A DNA stretch of 64,000 nt from Selaginella moellendorffii (GCF_000143415.4 NW_003314266.1:1000813-1064812), one strand, 5' to 3'; counted from the stretch's first letter, positions 32,697 through 44,473 are shown. Program-made: numbers and translations. The notes: generated by a model not told the origin, from the sequence alone.

Positions 32697-34188
32697 TAGA
32701 TAGATGGTTTTCTAACTTCCTTTCCTCTAGTTTGTATCCTATTCTCTTCAAAGTTTGATATCGTTCCAAGAAAGCCCAACTCTCTAAAGCAGACCACAAT
32801 GCCTTGAAAATCTCATAGCCCCTTTGATTAGGCTTCTACTTCAGCCACAACAATTTCTTGCTCTTTGCAACCATTTGCAAGCATGCAAGCAGATTTAAGA
32901 ATTTATTGAAATAAATTAATATTAATAGGTCCAAGCACAATTTTGATTTTTCTCAAAAGGAAAGTGTATTTTGGACATTCAACAACTTACCAAAATATTT
33001 TAAGTTTTTACTATAAAAAATTTATAACTTATAACTTTTATAATATAATTAATTTTATTATCTTTTTTCTTATTAAATTACTATTATTATAGAACATTTG
33101 CATTGTGTTACTTGGCAAGAAAAATTAAGTATAAAAAACATTTATAATTATTATAATTAATTAAATTTTTGCTATAAAAAAGTATTTACATTATAAAAGA
33201 TGAATTCTTAGAATTTTTACCAACAAAAACCATAAACACACAGTACATTTTATACACTTCCATATTTTTCCCTTGAAAGGAACCATGGTTCTTTAAAGAA
33301 CCCCTTAAGGATTGTAGGATCAGCATTGCATGCTAATGCCGTTAATGCTAAACATTGGATATGATTATTATTAAGATACCACATTTTCCTAGATAACTAT
33401 CAATTTTATTTTATTTGTATGATATTTAAAGATTGACAAAGCAATAATATAAGATTGCAAAACTATTGACGTTAAAGACTAATGCCAAAATGTAATAAAG
33501 AATTTTCTAAAATATTTATTAAATAAAATAAAATATATAAAATTCCAGAATAATCATTTTTTTTACATTTTAATATTTACTTTCTTTAGAAAAAATGCAC
33601 AAAAATAAATAAAATTCCAGAATAATCATCAAGTCCTTAAGTTAGCCATTCCACAAAGATGATGCAACTACTATGTAATAATCTTTGTTTTTTTTGTTGA
33701 AAATAAGTTATGTTTTGGCGAATTATATAGTGAATTTAATTTGACAAGAAGGCAAAATTATAATATAGAGTAACTATTAAATGTATTAAAATTATTAATT
33801 AAAATTTCACAAATGAACAAGGCTATAGATGAAATATAAATTTATATGTAAATAGTGGAGCTAAATGTATTTTAAATCCATTGTTATGAAAAGTAAATTT
33901 TCATACCTCATTTAATCAAAATGCAAAAAGAAAAATAGATTACTTCAATTTGGTAAAAGCAAAAGAAATAAATTGCAATTTTATATTTTGCATATATAAA
34001 ATATATATACATCATAAGTAAATATTTCATACCCTTGACATGTTTTGTGTCTAACTTTTCTCTTCTAAATTCCAAGTTTTTCTTTTCTAACTAGTGACCT
34101 TTGTTCTGAATATTTACTTAAAAAAAGTTAATTTTTATTTTTCCATACAAAGGATTGCTGCAAAGCAATATAATTCTTTTAGTTACTA
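32697..34188. other. AT-rich convergent intergenic region
   Basis: 1.5 kb between the ends of the DUF641 and PPR-C genes. Very AT-rich with many short A/T runs, a nearly repeated ataaaattccagaataatca at about 33537 and 33608, and no supported gene or transposon terminus. Confidence 0.6.
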
Positions 34189-36195
34189 CTATAAACTTAA
34201 GCGGTCAAGCTGGAGACGAAAGCCCTTCTCCACCGCCTTGAACGTGAATTCGTTCGGCGTGTGGCCATTCCGCATCATCTCTTGCAGTAAATCCCATGCA
34301 GCATCCACATCCGAGCGGCACAAAATCTGCACAAGAGTTCCATAAGTGTGATCATCTGGAAAAATCCCTGCTTTCAGCATCTCTTCCAGCAGCTCCATCG
34401 CTCTCGAAACTTTCCCGGCGCCAGCCAGAGTCTGGATCAAGCTGGTGTACGTGAAGCAGTCCGGAATCACTCCATTGTCTATCATCTCGGCCAGGAGATC
34501 GAATGCTCGCTCCTCCATGCCCACCTTCCCCAGCCCGTGAATGATCATGCTGTAAGTCACGATGCTCGGCTCCAGTTCTTCCTTTCTCCGCTGCATCTCA
34601 CGGAGGAGCTCCAGGGCCTCGTCCATCTTCTTCAGCTTGCACAGCGCGTTGATCACGGTGTTGTAAGTCACAGTGCTGGGAAGAATACCGTCCTTGAGGA
34701 TCCTCTGGTAGAGCTCGAGAGCTTCTTCGAGCCTGCTGGACTTGACGAAGCCGTCCATGATCATCGTGTAAATGTACCTGTTGGGCTTCACTGCCGCCTT
34801 GTCCATGAGCCGGAGGACGTGAGTCGCCGCTGCCATGGATCCCTCCTTGCAGAAGTTGTCGATGATGATCCCGTAAGTGTGCATGTCGGGCTTGCAGCCT
34901 TTCTCCACCATCGTCTCGAAAACCTTCTCGGCTTCCTCCCTCCTGCCGATGCTGTAGAGAGCTTCGATGAACATCGTGTAGGAGATGGTGTCGGGAGCAC
35001 AGTCTCTGTCCGCCATCTCCTCCATCACCGCGAAAGCCTTCTCCACCTTTCCCATGCCGATGTAGCCAGTGACGATGAAACTGTAAGTGTCCACTCGAGG
35101 CCTCAGCCTTCTTCGTCTCATCTCCTGGATCGTCTTTACAGCCTCTTGAATCCTCCCACACTTGCAAAGCCCGGCGACGATCGAGGTGTAAGCCACTGCA
35201 GTCGGCGGAGGACCCCTGGCGACCATCAAGTCGACAAGCTTTCGCGCCTCGTCCACTCTCCCGGCCTTGGACAGCCCGTCGATCAAACTCGAGTAAGCGA
35301 TGATGTCCGGCTTGTATCCCTTTCGGATCATCTCTTCGAAGACGTCGCAGGCTCTCTCCACCTTGTGAGCCTTGCACAAGCCATCGACGAGAACAGTGTA
35401 AGTAAACAAAGTTGGCTCACATTTGCTCGCCACCATCTTCTCGTAGTACTCCAGTCCCGCATCATAGTTCCCAGCCTTGAAGAGGCCGTCCACAATCGCA
35501 GTGTAAGTCACCGAGTCCGGAGCTTCAATCGCCTCGAAGAGCCGGCAAGCCTCATCGGTCCGCTTCGCTGCTGCAAGCCCGCGGATTAGAATCCCATACG
35601 AGACCGAATCCAAGCTCGACTTTGGAGACACCGAGTTGAAGTAGCTTACCGCCTTGTCGAGGTCGCGTCGAGCACAGAGAGCGCTGAGAATGACCCCGTG
35701 CGTGGCACCATTGCTGGTTATCCCGCGGGATTTCATCTCCCGGAGCAAAGCATTCACCACCTCGAAGTCGTCCCTCGCGGCAAATCCTCTAAGCAGTATG
35801 TTGAACGAGGAGACGTTGGGCTCGGAGATGCTGCTCTGGAAGAACCCGAGAGCATCCGAGAGATGGCCTCCACGAACCAGTGCGAGCAGGAGAGAGTTGC
35901 GGGTGAAGAGGGTGTGCGAGAAGCCCGGCCTCGTAGCAGCCCAGTGATAGAAGCCGAGAGCGTTGCAAGTGCACCGGAGCCTGCCGAGGACACCACCGAA
36001 TGTATCTCTCGACAGCTTGGTGCTCACTGCGGCGTGGGATCTCTCGAGCAGCGCTTGGACGTCGCTAGCCTTGTCCTCCAGGATGGCGAGCAGCGATTCT
36101 ACGTGGCGGGTGTCTTCGTGCTCGAAAGTGGGAGCTGAGACCCTATAGCGCCTCTGGATCCTCCACACCACTGGGAGAAATCGCTGCTTTCTCAT
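34189..36195 (-). CDS. P-class PPR protein, 668 aa (PPR-C)
   Basis: Intron-less P-class PPR protein. The ATG at 36195 gives a basic, acid-free presequence (MRKQRFLPVVWRIQRRYRVS). The open frame continues upstream but only to a TTG inside a PPR relic, so the ATG is preferred. Roughly 16 tandem PPR motifs fill the protein from about residue 90 (for example TYTVLVDGLCKAHKVERACD). There is no E or DYW domain. The N-terminal 250 residues align with PPR-A without gaps of note (RHVESLLAILE versus RQVESLLCILE; FYHWAATRPGFSHT versus FFDWAATRKGFTHT), so the two arose by duplication. Predicted mitochondrial or plastid RNA-binding factor, target unknown. Confidence 0.94.
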   Translation of the reverse strand: MRKQRFLPVVWRIQRRYRVSAPTFEHEDTRHVESLLAILEDKASDVQALLERSHAAVSTKLSRDTFGGVLGRLRCTCNALGFYHWAATRPGFSHTLFTRNSLLLALVRGGHLSDALGFFQSSISEPNVSSFNILLRGFAARDDFEVVNALLREMKSRGITSNGATHGVILSALCARRDLDKAVSYFNSVSPKSSLDSVSYGILIRGLAAAKRTDEACRLFEAIEAPDSVTYTAIVDGLFKAGNYDAGLEYYEKMVASKCEPTLFTYTVLVDGLCKAHKVERACDVFEEMIRKGYKPDIIAYSSLIDGLSKAGRVDEARKLVDLMVARGPPPTAVAYTSIVAGLCKCGRIQEAVKTIQEMRRRRLRPRVDTYSFIVTGYIGMGKVEKAFAVMEEMADRDCAPDTISYTMFIEALYSIGRREEAEKVFETMVEKGCKPDMHTYGIIIDNFCKEGSMAAATHVLRLMDKAAVKPNRYIYTMIMDGFVKSSRLEEALELYQRILKDGILPSTVTYNTVINALCKLKKMDEALELLREMQRRKEELEPSIVTYSMIIHGLGKVGMEERAFDLLAEMIDNGVIPDCFTYTSLIQTLAGAGKVSRAMELLEEMLKAGIFPDDHTYGTLVQILCRSDVDAAWDLLQEMMRNGHTPNEFTFKAVEKGFRLQLDRLSL

Positions 36196-36198
36196 CGT

Positions 36199-36425
36199 TT
36201 GCAACCAATCTTGGAGCACAACCCGCGGATTTGAGCTTCTGGCAATGCTTTTGGAGCCCGCCAAGCCCCTTGATCACGGTAGAGAAGCTCGCCTTTGGAG
36301 TGACTCGAGTGACTGCATGGCCTTGAGAATGATCCCATGAGTCACAGCGCGCATGGCGGGATTGCTGCTGTACATTCTTTCCTTGAAAATCGCCCACATT
36401 CTCACCTGGCTTGGGGCTTTCGAGC
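36199..36425 (-). pseudogene. PPR relic fused to the 5' side of PPR-C
   Basis: Minus-strand pieces match PPR-A in order but out of frame and with internal deletions. ESPKPGENV (compare ESAKSGENV) is followed by AIFKERM, then VTHGIILKAM, then after a frame change VTPKASFSTVIKGLGGL and LKSAGCAP. Together they collapse about 200 residues of a PPR-A-like N-terminal half into ~225 bp. It is not translatable as a unit. It occupies the leader and promoter position of PPR-C. Confidence 0.8.
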
Positions 36426-36632
36426 GATTCTGGCCAAGAACAATAGCCAAAATCCTAAAACCCTAAATCTCAAATGTTAGGGTTCTTATTTTCCAGTTGC
36501 CACATCAGCACGATCTAACCGTCCATTAAAAATATAAAGGTTTTAGGTATATTCTGGCTTTAAACCCTTAAACCCTAAAGTTCCTCTGTTTGTGTAACCT
36601 AGGGCAGGGCGTGCGTGCGCTGGGGTTTTGCG
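36426..36632. promoter_or_regulatory. Divergent promoter region, PPR-C / importin-4
   Basis: AACCCTAA boxes at 36459 and 36571 and a reverse TTAGGG at 36477 lie between the PPR relic and the importin ATG. The region from start codon to start codon is 437 bp including the relic. Confidence 0.5.
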
Positions 36633-39600
36633 ATGGAGCAGCTGGAGCTCCTGCTTTTCCAGTTCTTGATGCCCGACAATGACGCTCGCAAGAATGCAGA
36701 GGAGCAAATCAAGCATCTCGCCAGGGATCCGGAGCTCGTGCCCGCGCTACTGCACCAGATCCGCAACGCCAGGTCTGCAAATGTGCGCCAGCTCGCGGCG
36801 GTGCTGCTGCGCAAGAAGATCGTCGGCCTGTGGATGAAGCTCAATCCGCAGCTCCACGCCTCGCTCAAGAATTTGCTGCTGGAGAGCATCACACTCGACA
36901 ACAGGTAGGAAATTTTGGTCGAAAGGCTTTAGCTTTCTCTCAATTCGTTTGCGTAGCCTCGCCGTGCGACGTGCCAGTGCTGATGTGGTGAGCGCTTTGG
37001 CGAAACAAGACGTTCCAGCAGGAAATTGGCCAGAGCTACTGCCTTTCCTCTTTCAATGCAGCCAGAGTTCGCAAGAAGATCATCGCGAGGTGGGAAGCCA
37101 AATGTAGCTCGTTGCTGTGCTGTGACAATGTTTCGTCTTTCTTGGCATGTTTATATCAGGTGGCGCTTGTGCTTTTCAGTTCTCTCACGGAAACCATTGG
37201 AGAGATTCTCAGGCCACATTTCGCGACTTTGCATGTCATCTTTCTCAATGGATTGAGAGACCAGAGCGCCAAAGTCAGAGTTGCGGCTCTCAAGTATGCA
37301 TACCCCCTTTGCTCGCAGCGGTTTTTATCAAAAAACTCATTGTCTTTTCGTGCATAGGGCAGGCGGAACGCTCGTAGGATACATCGAGAGCGAGGATGAA
37401 GTGGTGAGCTTGCGTTTTCACTTCGAGCTGGCAAGCATGTAACGTTTTAGTTTATGGACAGAGGATGATGCGCGAGCTCGTTGCGCCTATATTGGATGTG
37501 TCTCGCTACTGTCTAGAGACGGGGAGTGAGGATGTCGCTGTTCTCGCTTTTGAGATTTTTGACGAGCTTATTGAATCCCCGGTCTCTCTGCTCGGGCAGT
37601 CCATTCCTGTGATCGTCCATTTCGCACTGGAGGTAGCCTTGAACAGCAAGTGGGAGCAAAGCACTCGTTATCAGGTACGGGTGTGCATTTTTTATGGCTG
37701 TTCTCGGATTAAGGCTGGTTCTTCCAACAGGCTTTGCAGACTATATCGTGGCTTGCGAAGTATAAGCCGAAGACTCTGGTGAAACATAAGCTAGTTCCGG
37801 CTATCATCTCATCCATGTGTCAGATTCTTTCGGAGGAAGACGTTGAGCTGGACGAATACTCTGTTTCTGCAGACCGCGCTGCTGCCGAAGTCCTAGACAC
37901 TATGGCCCTGCACCTGACCAACAAGCACGTCTTTCCGCACGTGTTCTCGTTTTCGCTGTCGAACTTTCAGCGGTCTGAGTATACCATCCGCGAAGCAGCA
38001 GTGATGTCTCTGGGGATAATAGCCGAAGGCTGCTACGAGATCATGAGAAGCAACTTAACTGACATCCTGAACTTGGTGCTACAAGCATTTGAGGATCAAG
38101 AGAAAGCTGTACGAGGAGCTGCGGGCTTTACGATTGGTCAATTTGCGGAGCACTTGCAGCCAGAGATTGTTCTGCATTACGAAAGAGTTCTTCCTTGCAT
38201 CTTCAAAGTTTTGACAGATCCAAATGCTGAAGTTCAGGTAGGCTGCTTGTCATCCTTTTTACGAGTTTTCTTCACACCGTTATGCAGGAGAAGGCGTACT
38301 ACGCGCTTGCTGCTTTCTGTGAGCATTTGGGATCGGAAATTCTGCCATTCTTGCCGGTTTTGATGGAGAGATTGGTGGCCACTCTGCAGTGTAGCCGGAG
38401 AGATTTGCAAGAAACTTGCATGGTATGGAAGTACTACTACCTTGTCTTGAATGATAGCCTTACCTCTTTTGCTTGCAGTCAGCCATATGCTCGACAGCAG
38501 CAGCAGCGCAGTCTGCATTCATTCCATATGCTCCAGGAGTTCTCGAGCTGATGAAAGGCTTTCTTGTTCTGACTGCTGACGAAGATTTGCCCGCTCGCGC
38601 CAGGGCTACGGAGCTGGTCGGTATCATTGGCACTGCGGTTGGCAGGCAATATATTGAGCCCGTTCTTCCCTCCTTTATCGAGGCAGCCATTTCTGTAAGT
38701 ATTTGGAAGTCTCTCCTTCGTCTCATCTCCTCCCGTATGCAGGGCTTCTCTCTGGACTACACTGAGCTTCGTGAGTACAGCCATGGCTTCTTCAGTTCGG
38801 TGGCTGAAATCCTTGAAGGAGACTTAGAACAGGTTGAGCACTTTCTTTGAGATATCTATCCATCACTTGACTGACTATACCAAATGGTTGCAGTATCTTC
38901 CGCGTTTAGTGCCCTTAGCCTATGCAACTTGTGATCTTGACGATGGCACCACGGTGGATTTTGAGGTAGAAAACGAAGACGGAGAGTTTGGTGATGTATC
39001 GTCCGACGACGGCAACGATAACAACCAAAATTTACGCAATGTCAGTATCCGGACTGGTGTATTGGACGAGAAAGCTGCGGCCACTCAGGCCTTGGGAGCA
39101 TTTGCTCTGCATTCCAAAGGCGCATTCATGCCGTATCCTTTTGCTTGTATCTTTTCATTCTTGTGACCTTGACAAGAATGACGCGTAGCTATCTTGAGGC
39201 GACATTGAAGATTCTGAGAAAGCACAGCATGTACTTCCACGAGGATGTCCGCTTGCAAGCTTTCATTGCGCTCCAACGTAAGTTTTGCGCTCCTGAGTAT
39301 TCTTAATTCTTGTAATTTTCTTTTCTCGAACAGATATGCTCACGGCAACACAAGCTACCTTTCCAAACACTGACGTAAGCCGCTCTTTGTCAGATCAGTG
39401 ACGTTCTAACTTTGCTTTCTTTTTCAGACAATCTCAGCTCAAGCAAAACATGTTCTTGGTATGTACATGAATACCTTGTGATATGTTCGTAGAAGACAAC
39501 TGATTGCTGCTGTAGGTGTTGTAATGGAGCTGTATCTGATGTGCCTGAAATCAGACAGTGATAAGGACACTGTTTCACAGGTGTGCACCTGCCTAGCAGA

Positions 39601-40925
39601 AATCTACAGGCATCAGGACGCGAAAGCAATGGAACCTTGTAAGTCGCATAGTTTGTTTTCTTTGGTTGTCACTAAACGCATTTCTTACAGTTTTCTTGCT
39701 CACATCCGAAGAGGTTCTGAAACTTCTACGGCAGGAAGCCACATGCCAGCGAACGGACGATACAGACGACGAGGACGATGGGCAGCTGGACACAGATCAA
39801 GCACTGATGGATGCGGTTGCAGACGTTCTACCAGCCATGGCAACCTGTATGGGCCCATCTTTTGAGCCGATATTTTCTCAACATTTTGAAGCCTTGATGA
39901 AGTTTTCGGTACAGTCTCTTTGCACGTAGCATGTTCTTTTGTTGTCTCACCTTCTGATTTTCAGAAAGAAAGCCGCGCTGCAAATGACAGAACAATGGTG
40001 ATTGGATGCGTTGCGGAGATCGCTCGTGCGATTGGATCACAGATCATACCCTACATTCCAGTACGTATTGTTTCTCCCTGTGCGTTCTGGAAAGTGGACT
40101 TTTGCGTGCAGCGAGTCATGCCGGTGGCTCTCCAAGAACTGAGGTCAGCCGAGGCAGCAAATCGGCGCAACGCTGCATATTGTGTGGGCCAACTGTGCAA
40201 GAATGGCGGTGTCAAAGCCGAGGAGTATGTCCAGCTTCATTGCTCTCTGTCCGGTGCTGATCCTTTAAAACTCCTCGCAGATTCTACGGAAGTGCTCTTG
40301 CGGCGTTGCATCCTTTGTTTAGCGAGGGAGAAGAGGACGTGGTGCGAGACAATGCAGCTGGAGCCGTGGCGAGAATGATCACGACTCAGTCGCAAGCTTT
40401 TCCTTTATCACAGGTACAGAGCGTTTTCTCTTTTGTTTTCTTTCTCGGGAAGTCAGCTTTGTCGACGCTGACACAACTGGAACCGTGTGTACAGGTCCTC
40501 CCAGTCCTCGTCCGAGCACTCCCTGTGAAAGCCGACTTGGAAGAGGCGACCGCTGTCTACACTTGCCTCAGCAATTTGATTCTAGCGTCGCAACCAGAGG
40601 TTGGTTTTCTTTAGTCTTTTTTTCTCTTCCATCTCTCTTGTTTTCTCTGGATTGATGGAAGAGAAACAAGAGAAGTTGGATGGCGGCTTCTCTTGTCTGT
40701 TCTAAGCCTTCGTTTTCGCAGATTCTACCATTGGTGCCGCAAGTGCTGCCAATTTTCGCCAAGGTGGCCGCCTCCACCGACGAGCTCCCCGAAGAAGCGA
40801 AGGTGCTAATCGGGCGAGCGGTGGCACACTTGCTGTCCCATTATCGCGATGAGATGCAGCCTCTTCTCAGCAACATTCCAGCTGACCAAGCCAACGCACT
40901 GGCAGCGATCGTGAGGAAGATCTGA
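36633..40925 (+). CDS. IPO4: Importin-4-type karyopherin beta, 1045 aa
   Basis: Nuclear import receptor of HEAT repeats that carries cargo such as histones and ribosomal proteins with Ran-GTP. Twenty exons were inferred (36633-36904, 36957-37089, 37160-37293, 37358-37403, 37462-37674, 37731-38237, 38288-38422, 38479-38694, 38743-38832, 38894-39132, 39189-39277, 39334-39374, 39428-39458, 39516-39638, 39691-39908, 39965-40060, 40112-40224, 40281-40413, 40495-40599, 40722-40925), 3138 nt in frame. The N-terminus has the importin-beta N domain (NAEEQIKHLARDPELVPALL, then ANVRQLAAVLLRKKI). HEAT blocks include YTIREAAVMSLGIIAEGCYE and AVRGAAGFTIGQFAEHLQPE. The acidic ENEDGEFGDVSSDDGNDN segment is typical of importin-4. 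The length fits the family (~1050). The plant counterpart is called IMB4 in Arabidopsis. Confidence 0.9.
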
Positions 40926-41316
40926 TACGATATCAGGCAAGAGCTCTTCTTCTTCTTCTTCTTCTTCTCTCTCTCTCTCGCGGTGAGGATTTTGTTTTCG
41001 TTCTCCTCCCCTCTTTCGATTTTTCGTGATCGATCGAGCCAGCTCTCCTCGATCACGCGAGTTTTGGCGTTGGATTATTTTTGTGGAATCGCGTCGCGTG
41101 GGAACGAAAGTTAGCGAACTTAGCGTGCGGTTTATTCTGTTGGCACATTCCGTTTGTCATTTTGGATATTCTGTTTGGCCCCTTTAAACTCTCGGCGTAC
41201 CCGCCCTAGAGCTTAGATCGTTTCTCCTTTCTCGGATCTAGGCCGCGCGGCCGGGGTTTTGGAGCAGCGATCCATCGTTTTAGCTGGGCGCATCGGGTAG
41301 GATCGAAGGGAATTCT
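40926..41316 (+). other. Intergenic region, importin-4 to mutase
   Basis: 391 bp with a (ctt)n/(ct)n run at about 40947-40980, then the probable promoter and leader of the next gene. No gene is supported. Confidence 0.5.
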
Positions 41317-42950
41317 ATGGCGCGCCCGACGCCGCTGCTCAAGGATGAGCTCGACATTGTGATTCCCACCATCAGGAACTTGGATTTCCTGGAAATGTGG
41401 AGGCCCTTCTTCCAGCACTACCATCTCATCATCGTCCAGGACGGCGACCCCAGCAAGCAGATCAAGGTGCCCGAGGGATTCGACTACGAGCTCTACAACC
41501 GCAACGACATCAACCGGATCTTGGGATCCAAGGCCTCGTGCATCTCCTTCAAGGACAGCGCCTGCCGCTGCTTTGGATTCCTCGTGTCCAAGAAGAAGTA
41601 CATCTTCACCATTGACGACGATTGTTTTGTAAGTTCTTCCTTTTCTTTCTTGTTCTTGCTCGAGTTTGTTTGCTAGAGATTTCTTGCGAGATCGCGAATT
41701 CTTGTCTTTCTTTGTTCGATTGGTCGAGTTTGTTTGCTAGATTTATGTCTAGATCTCTTGCGAGAGCGCTGAGCTCACAAATCCTGTTTTTATTGTTCGA
41801 GTGCTCGAGTTTCTTTGCTAGATTCTTCTTGCGAGAGCGCTGAGCTTTTTCTTTTCTTCGATTGCTTGGATCGATCTGTATGAGCTGAGCTGATTTTGCT
41901 TTTGCTTCTTTCCAGGTAGCCAAGGATCCGTCCAGCAAAGACATCAACGCGCTGGAACAGCACATAAAGAATCTCTTGTCTCCATCGACACCTTATTTTT
42001 TTAACACACTCTACGATCCATACCGCGAAGGCACAGACTTCGTCCGGGGATATCCTTTTAGTCTCCGAGAAGGCGTCCAAACGGCGATCTCTCACGGCCT
42101 GTGGCTCAACATCCCCGACTATGACGCTCCCACACAGTTAGTCAAGCCATCCGAGAGAAACACAAGGTAACACTTTCATTCTTCTGGCACGAAAAGCGTT
42201 TTTTTTTTCTTCTCGATGCTTCTTTAGTTTCCAGAGATCTCATCGATGGTTTTTCTTTCTCGCAGATATGTCGACGCGGTCATGACGATCCCCAAAGGAA
42301 CGCTCTTCCCGATGTGTGGGATGAATCTAGCTTTCAACCGGGAGCTCATTGGACCGGCGATGTACTTCGGCTTGATGGGCGACGGGCAACCGATCGGCCG
42401 CTACGACGATATGTGGGCCGGATGGTGTTGCAAGGTAAAAAACCAACTTTGGTCGCACAAAAAAACCATCTTTCTTTCTTCTCATCCCAAGAACTTACAC
42501 TGCATTGGCATGAATCAGGTGATCTGCGACCACTTGGGCTATGGAGTTAAGACCGGCTTGCCATACATCTGGCACAGCAAAGCTAGCAATCCATTCGTGA
42601 ACCTCAAGAAGGAATACAAGGGGATCTTCTGGCAGGAGGAGATCATCCCCTTCTTCCAGTCGGCAGTGCTGTCCAAGGAGGCCACCAGCGTGGAGCAGTG
42701 CTACAGGGAGCTGGCCAAGCAAGTGAGGGAGAAGCTGAGCAACGTAGATCCATACTTTTCCAAGCTCGCCGACGCCATGGTCACCTGGATCGAGTCGTGG
42801 GAGGAGCTGACCAGTAACAAGATCGTGGCTGGCGGCGTCAAGGCTTCCAGCGGTGGCGTCCATCACGCCAACGGCCCGACCACGAAGGTGGCGTCGCCGC
42901 TACCGCCACCGCCGGCTGTGGTCGAAGAACTTGGAAGCCCCGCAGCGTAA
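41317..42950 (+). CDS. UDP-arabinopyranose mutase (RGP family), 387 aa
   Basis: Reversibly glycosylated polypeptide that interconverts UDP-arabinopyranose and UDP-arabinofuranose on the cytosolic face of the Golgi, feeding cell-wall arabinan and arabinoxylan synthesis. Four exons: 41317-41628, 41916-42166, 42266-42434 and 42519-42950 (introns 287, 99 and 84 nt), 1164 nt in frame. The conserved start [20 protein letters not shown] is followed by the nucleotide-sugar site [43 protein letters not shown] and [11 protein letters not shown]. The length matches the family, with a variable Pro-rich tail. No signal peptide is seen, as expected. The first intron is unusually long for this window. Confidence 0.95.
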
Positions 42951-42991
42951 AACTCTTCCCAAAAGTTTTTTAAAAAAAATTCGCATCGATC

Positions 42992-43097
42992 TTTGCTCAG
43001 GAAATTAAAATAATGTCGCTATTTTTCTTCGCTGGGTCTTTCGTAGAAGTTTTAAGTCTTCCCGATTTGTTTTTTGCTCAGGAAATTAAAATAATGT
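42992..43097 (+). repeat. 25-bp direct repeat in the mutase 3' flank
   Basis: A sequence beginning tttgctcaggaaatta and ending aataatgt occurs at 42992-43016 and again at 43073-43097, 81 bp apart start to start, apparently identical. It lies in the 3' untranslated or intergenic region. Confidence 0.8.
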
Positions 43098-43145
43098 AAT
43101 TAGCATTAGAAAAACCCGGGAAAATCCCTAGCGAGCTTTTAGGTC

Positions 43146-44198
43146 ATGCTAGCGCAGAGGATGGAGGCACTGGCGGGGCGGCTGTCCGGCAAGAATGTGA
43201 GTCTCCAATCCCTCCGCAGCAATCCCCTCGCCGGATCCCCGCGATCCAGCTCCACCTCCGCCCCCTCGGTGAGCGTCCGCGCCAAAAAGAAGGGCAACAC
43301 CATCTCCGCCACGCTCTCCCTCACCGCCGCCACCGCCGCCAGCGCCAGCGCCGCCAAGGACCGCGTGGACGTGCTCGCCGAGGCCCTGCCCTTCATCCAG
43401 CGCTTCCAGGGCAAGACGGTGGTGGTGAAATACGGCGGCGCCGCCATGAAGGACGAGACCCTCAAGGACGGCGTGATCAAGGACCTGGTCCTCCTGGCGT
43501 GCGTGGGGCTCCGCCCAATCTTCGTCCACGGCGGTGGCCCGGAGATCAACAGCTGGCTGGCGCGCCTGGGCATCCAGCCCCAATTCAAGAACGGGCTGCG
43601 CGTCACCGACGCCGCCACCATGGAGGTGGTGGAGATGGTGCTGGTCGGCCGGGTGAACAAATCCCTGGTGTCGCTCATCCACCAGGCAGGCGGCGCCGCT
43701 GTCGGGCTGTCGGGGATCGACGGGCGCGTCATCACGGCGCGCGCGTCGTCGGACCCCGGGCTGGGCTTTGTCGGCGAGATCTCGGCCATCGACACGGGGC
43801 TCATCCGCGGGATCGCGCGCGACGGGTTTATCCCGGTGATCGCGTCGGTGGCGGCGGATGGGAAAGGGCAGGCGTACAATATCAATGCCGACATCGCGGC
43901 GGGCGAGATCGCGGCGTCGCTGGGCGCGGAGAAGCTCATCCTCATGACCGACGTGCCGGGGATCCTCACGGACCGGCACGATCACTCGACGCTGGTGAGG
44001 CAGGCGGACATCAAGGGCGTGCGCGGGCTGGTCGATGGCGGTGTCGTCACCGGCGGGATGATCCCCAAGGTGGAGTGCTGCGTGCGATCGCTGGCGCAGG
44101 GCGTGCGCGCGGCGCACATCATCGATGGCCGCCTCTCGCACTCGCTGCTGCTGGAGATCCTCACGGACGAGGGCTCGGGGACGATGATCACCGGATGA
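43146..44198 (+). CDS. NAGK: N-acetyl-L-glutamate kinase, plastid, 350 aa
   Basis: Second step of arginine biosynthesis: ATP phosphorylates N-acetylglutamate. In plants it works in the plastid and is relieved of arginine inhibition by PII. Single exon. Residues 1-70 are Ser/Ala/Arg-rich and acid-poor, a typical transit peptide. The amino-acid kinase fold follows: [10 protein letters not shown] (phosphate loop), [42 protein letters not shown] and [10 protein letters not shown]. The C-terminus [10 protein letters not shown] matches the PII-sensitive family, whose N-terminal extension and C-terminal arginine site are kept. Strong GC bias with a tandem Ala-coding repeat inside the transit peptide. 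Convergent with the A20/AN1 gene, 275 bp apart. Confidence 0.96.
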   Translation: MLAQRMEALAGRLSGKNVSLQSLRSNPLAGSPRSSSTSAPSVSVRAKKKGNTISATLSLTAATAASASAAKDRVDVLAEALPFIQRFQGKTVVVKYGGAAMKDETLKDGVIKDLVLLACVGLRPIFVHGGGPEINSWLARLGIQPQFKNGLRVTDAATMEVVEMVLVGRVNKSLVSLIHQAGGAAVGLSGIDGRVITARASSDPGLGFVGEISAIDTGLIRGIARDGFIPVIASVAADGKGQAYNINADIAAGEIAASLGAEKLILMTDVPGILTDRHDHSTLVRQADIKGVRGLVDGGVVTGGMIPKVECCVRSLAQGVRAAHIIDGRLSHSLLLEILTDEGSGTMITG

Positions 44199-44473
44199 TG
44201 TTTTTCAAATCGAGAGATTATTCTAATCGAATATGCCTGCTCTGTTGCCCTAACTTTTAGTAGCCCTAAAATCTTTCGCAACGAATATGCTTTCCCTACC
44301 GTACCCTTTTGTCCCAGATAAATCCCATCCGTACTCATAAAAGAATCGTCTATTCGTATTAATATGCTACAACCAATGGGAGGAGAAGAGAGGAATCAAT
44401 CAATCGAACACTAAAAGAGAAAGAAAAGACTAAAAGGAAAGAAAAAGATGGGAGTTCTTCCATGGTGGCTCGA

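Noticed and set aside
34348-35589. 413-codon plus-strand frame
   Set aside because: Antisense of PPR-C; the reading is periodic only because the PPR repeats are.
36196-36264. N-terminal extension of PPR-C to a TTG at 36264
   Set aside because: The extension lies in the PPR relic and lacks an ATG; the ATG at 36195 gives a proper presequence.
43149-44141. 330-codon minus-strand frame (and others over NAGK)
   Set aside because: Antisense to NAGK, composition dominated by His/Arg/Asp from reversed GC-rich codons.
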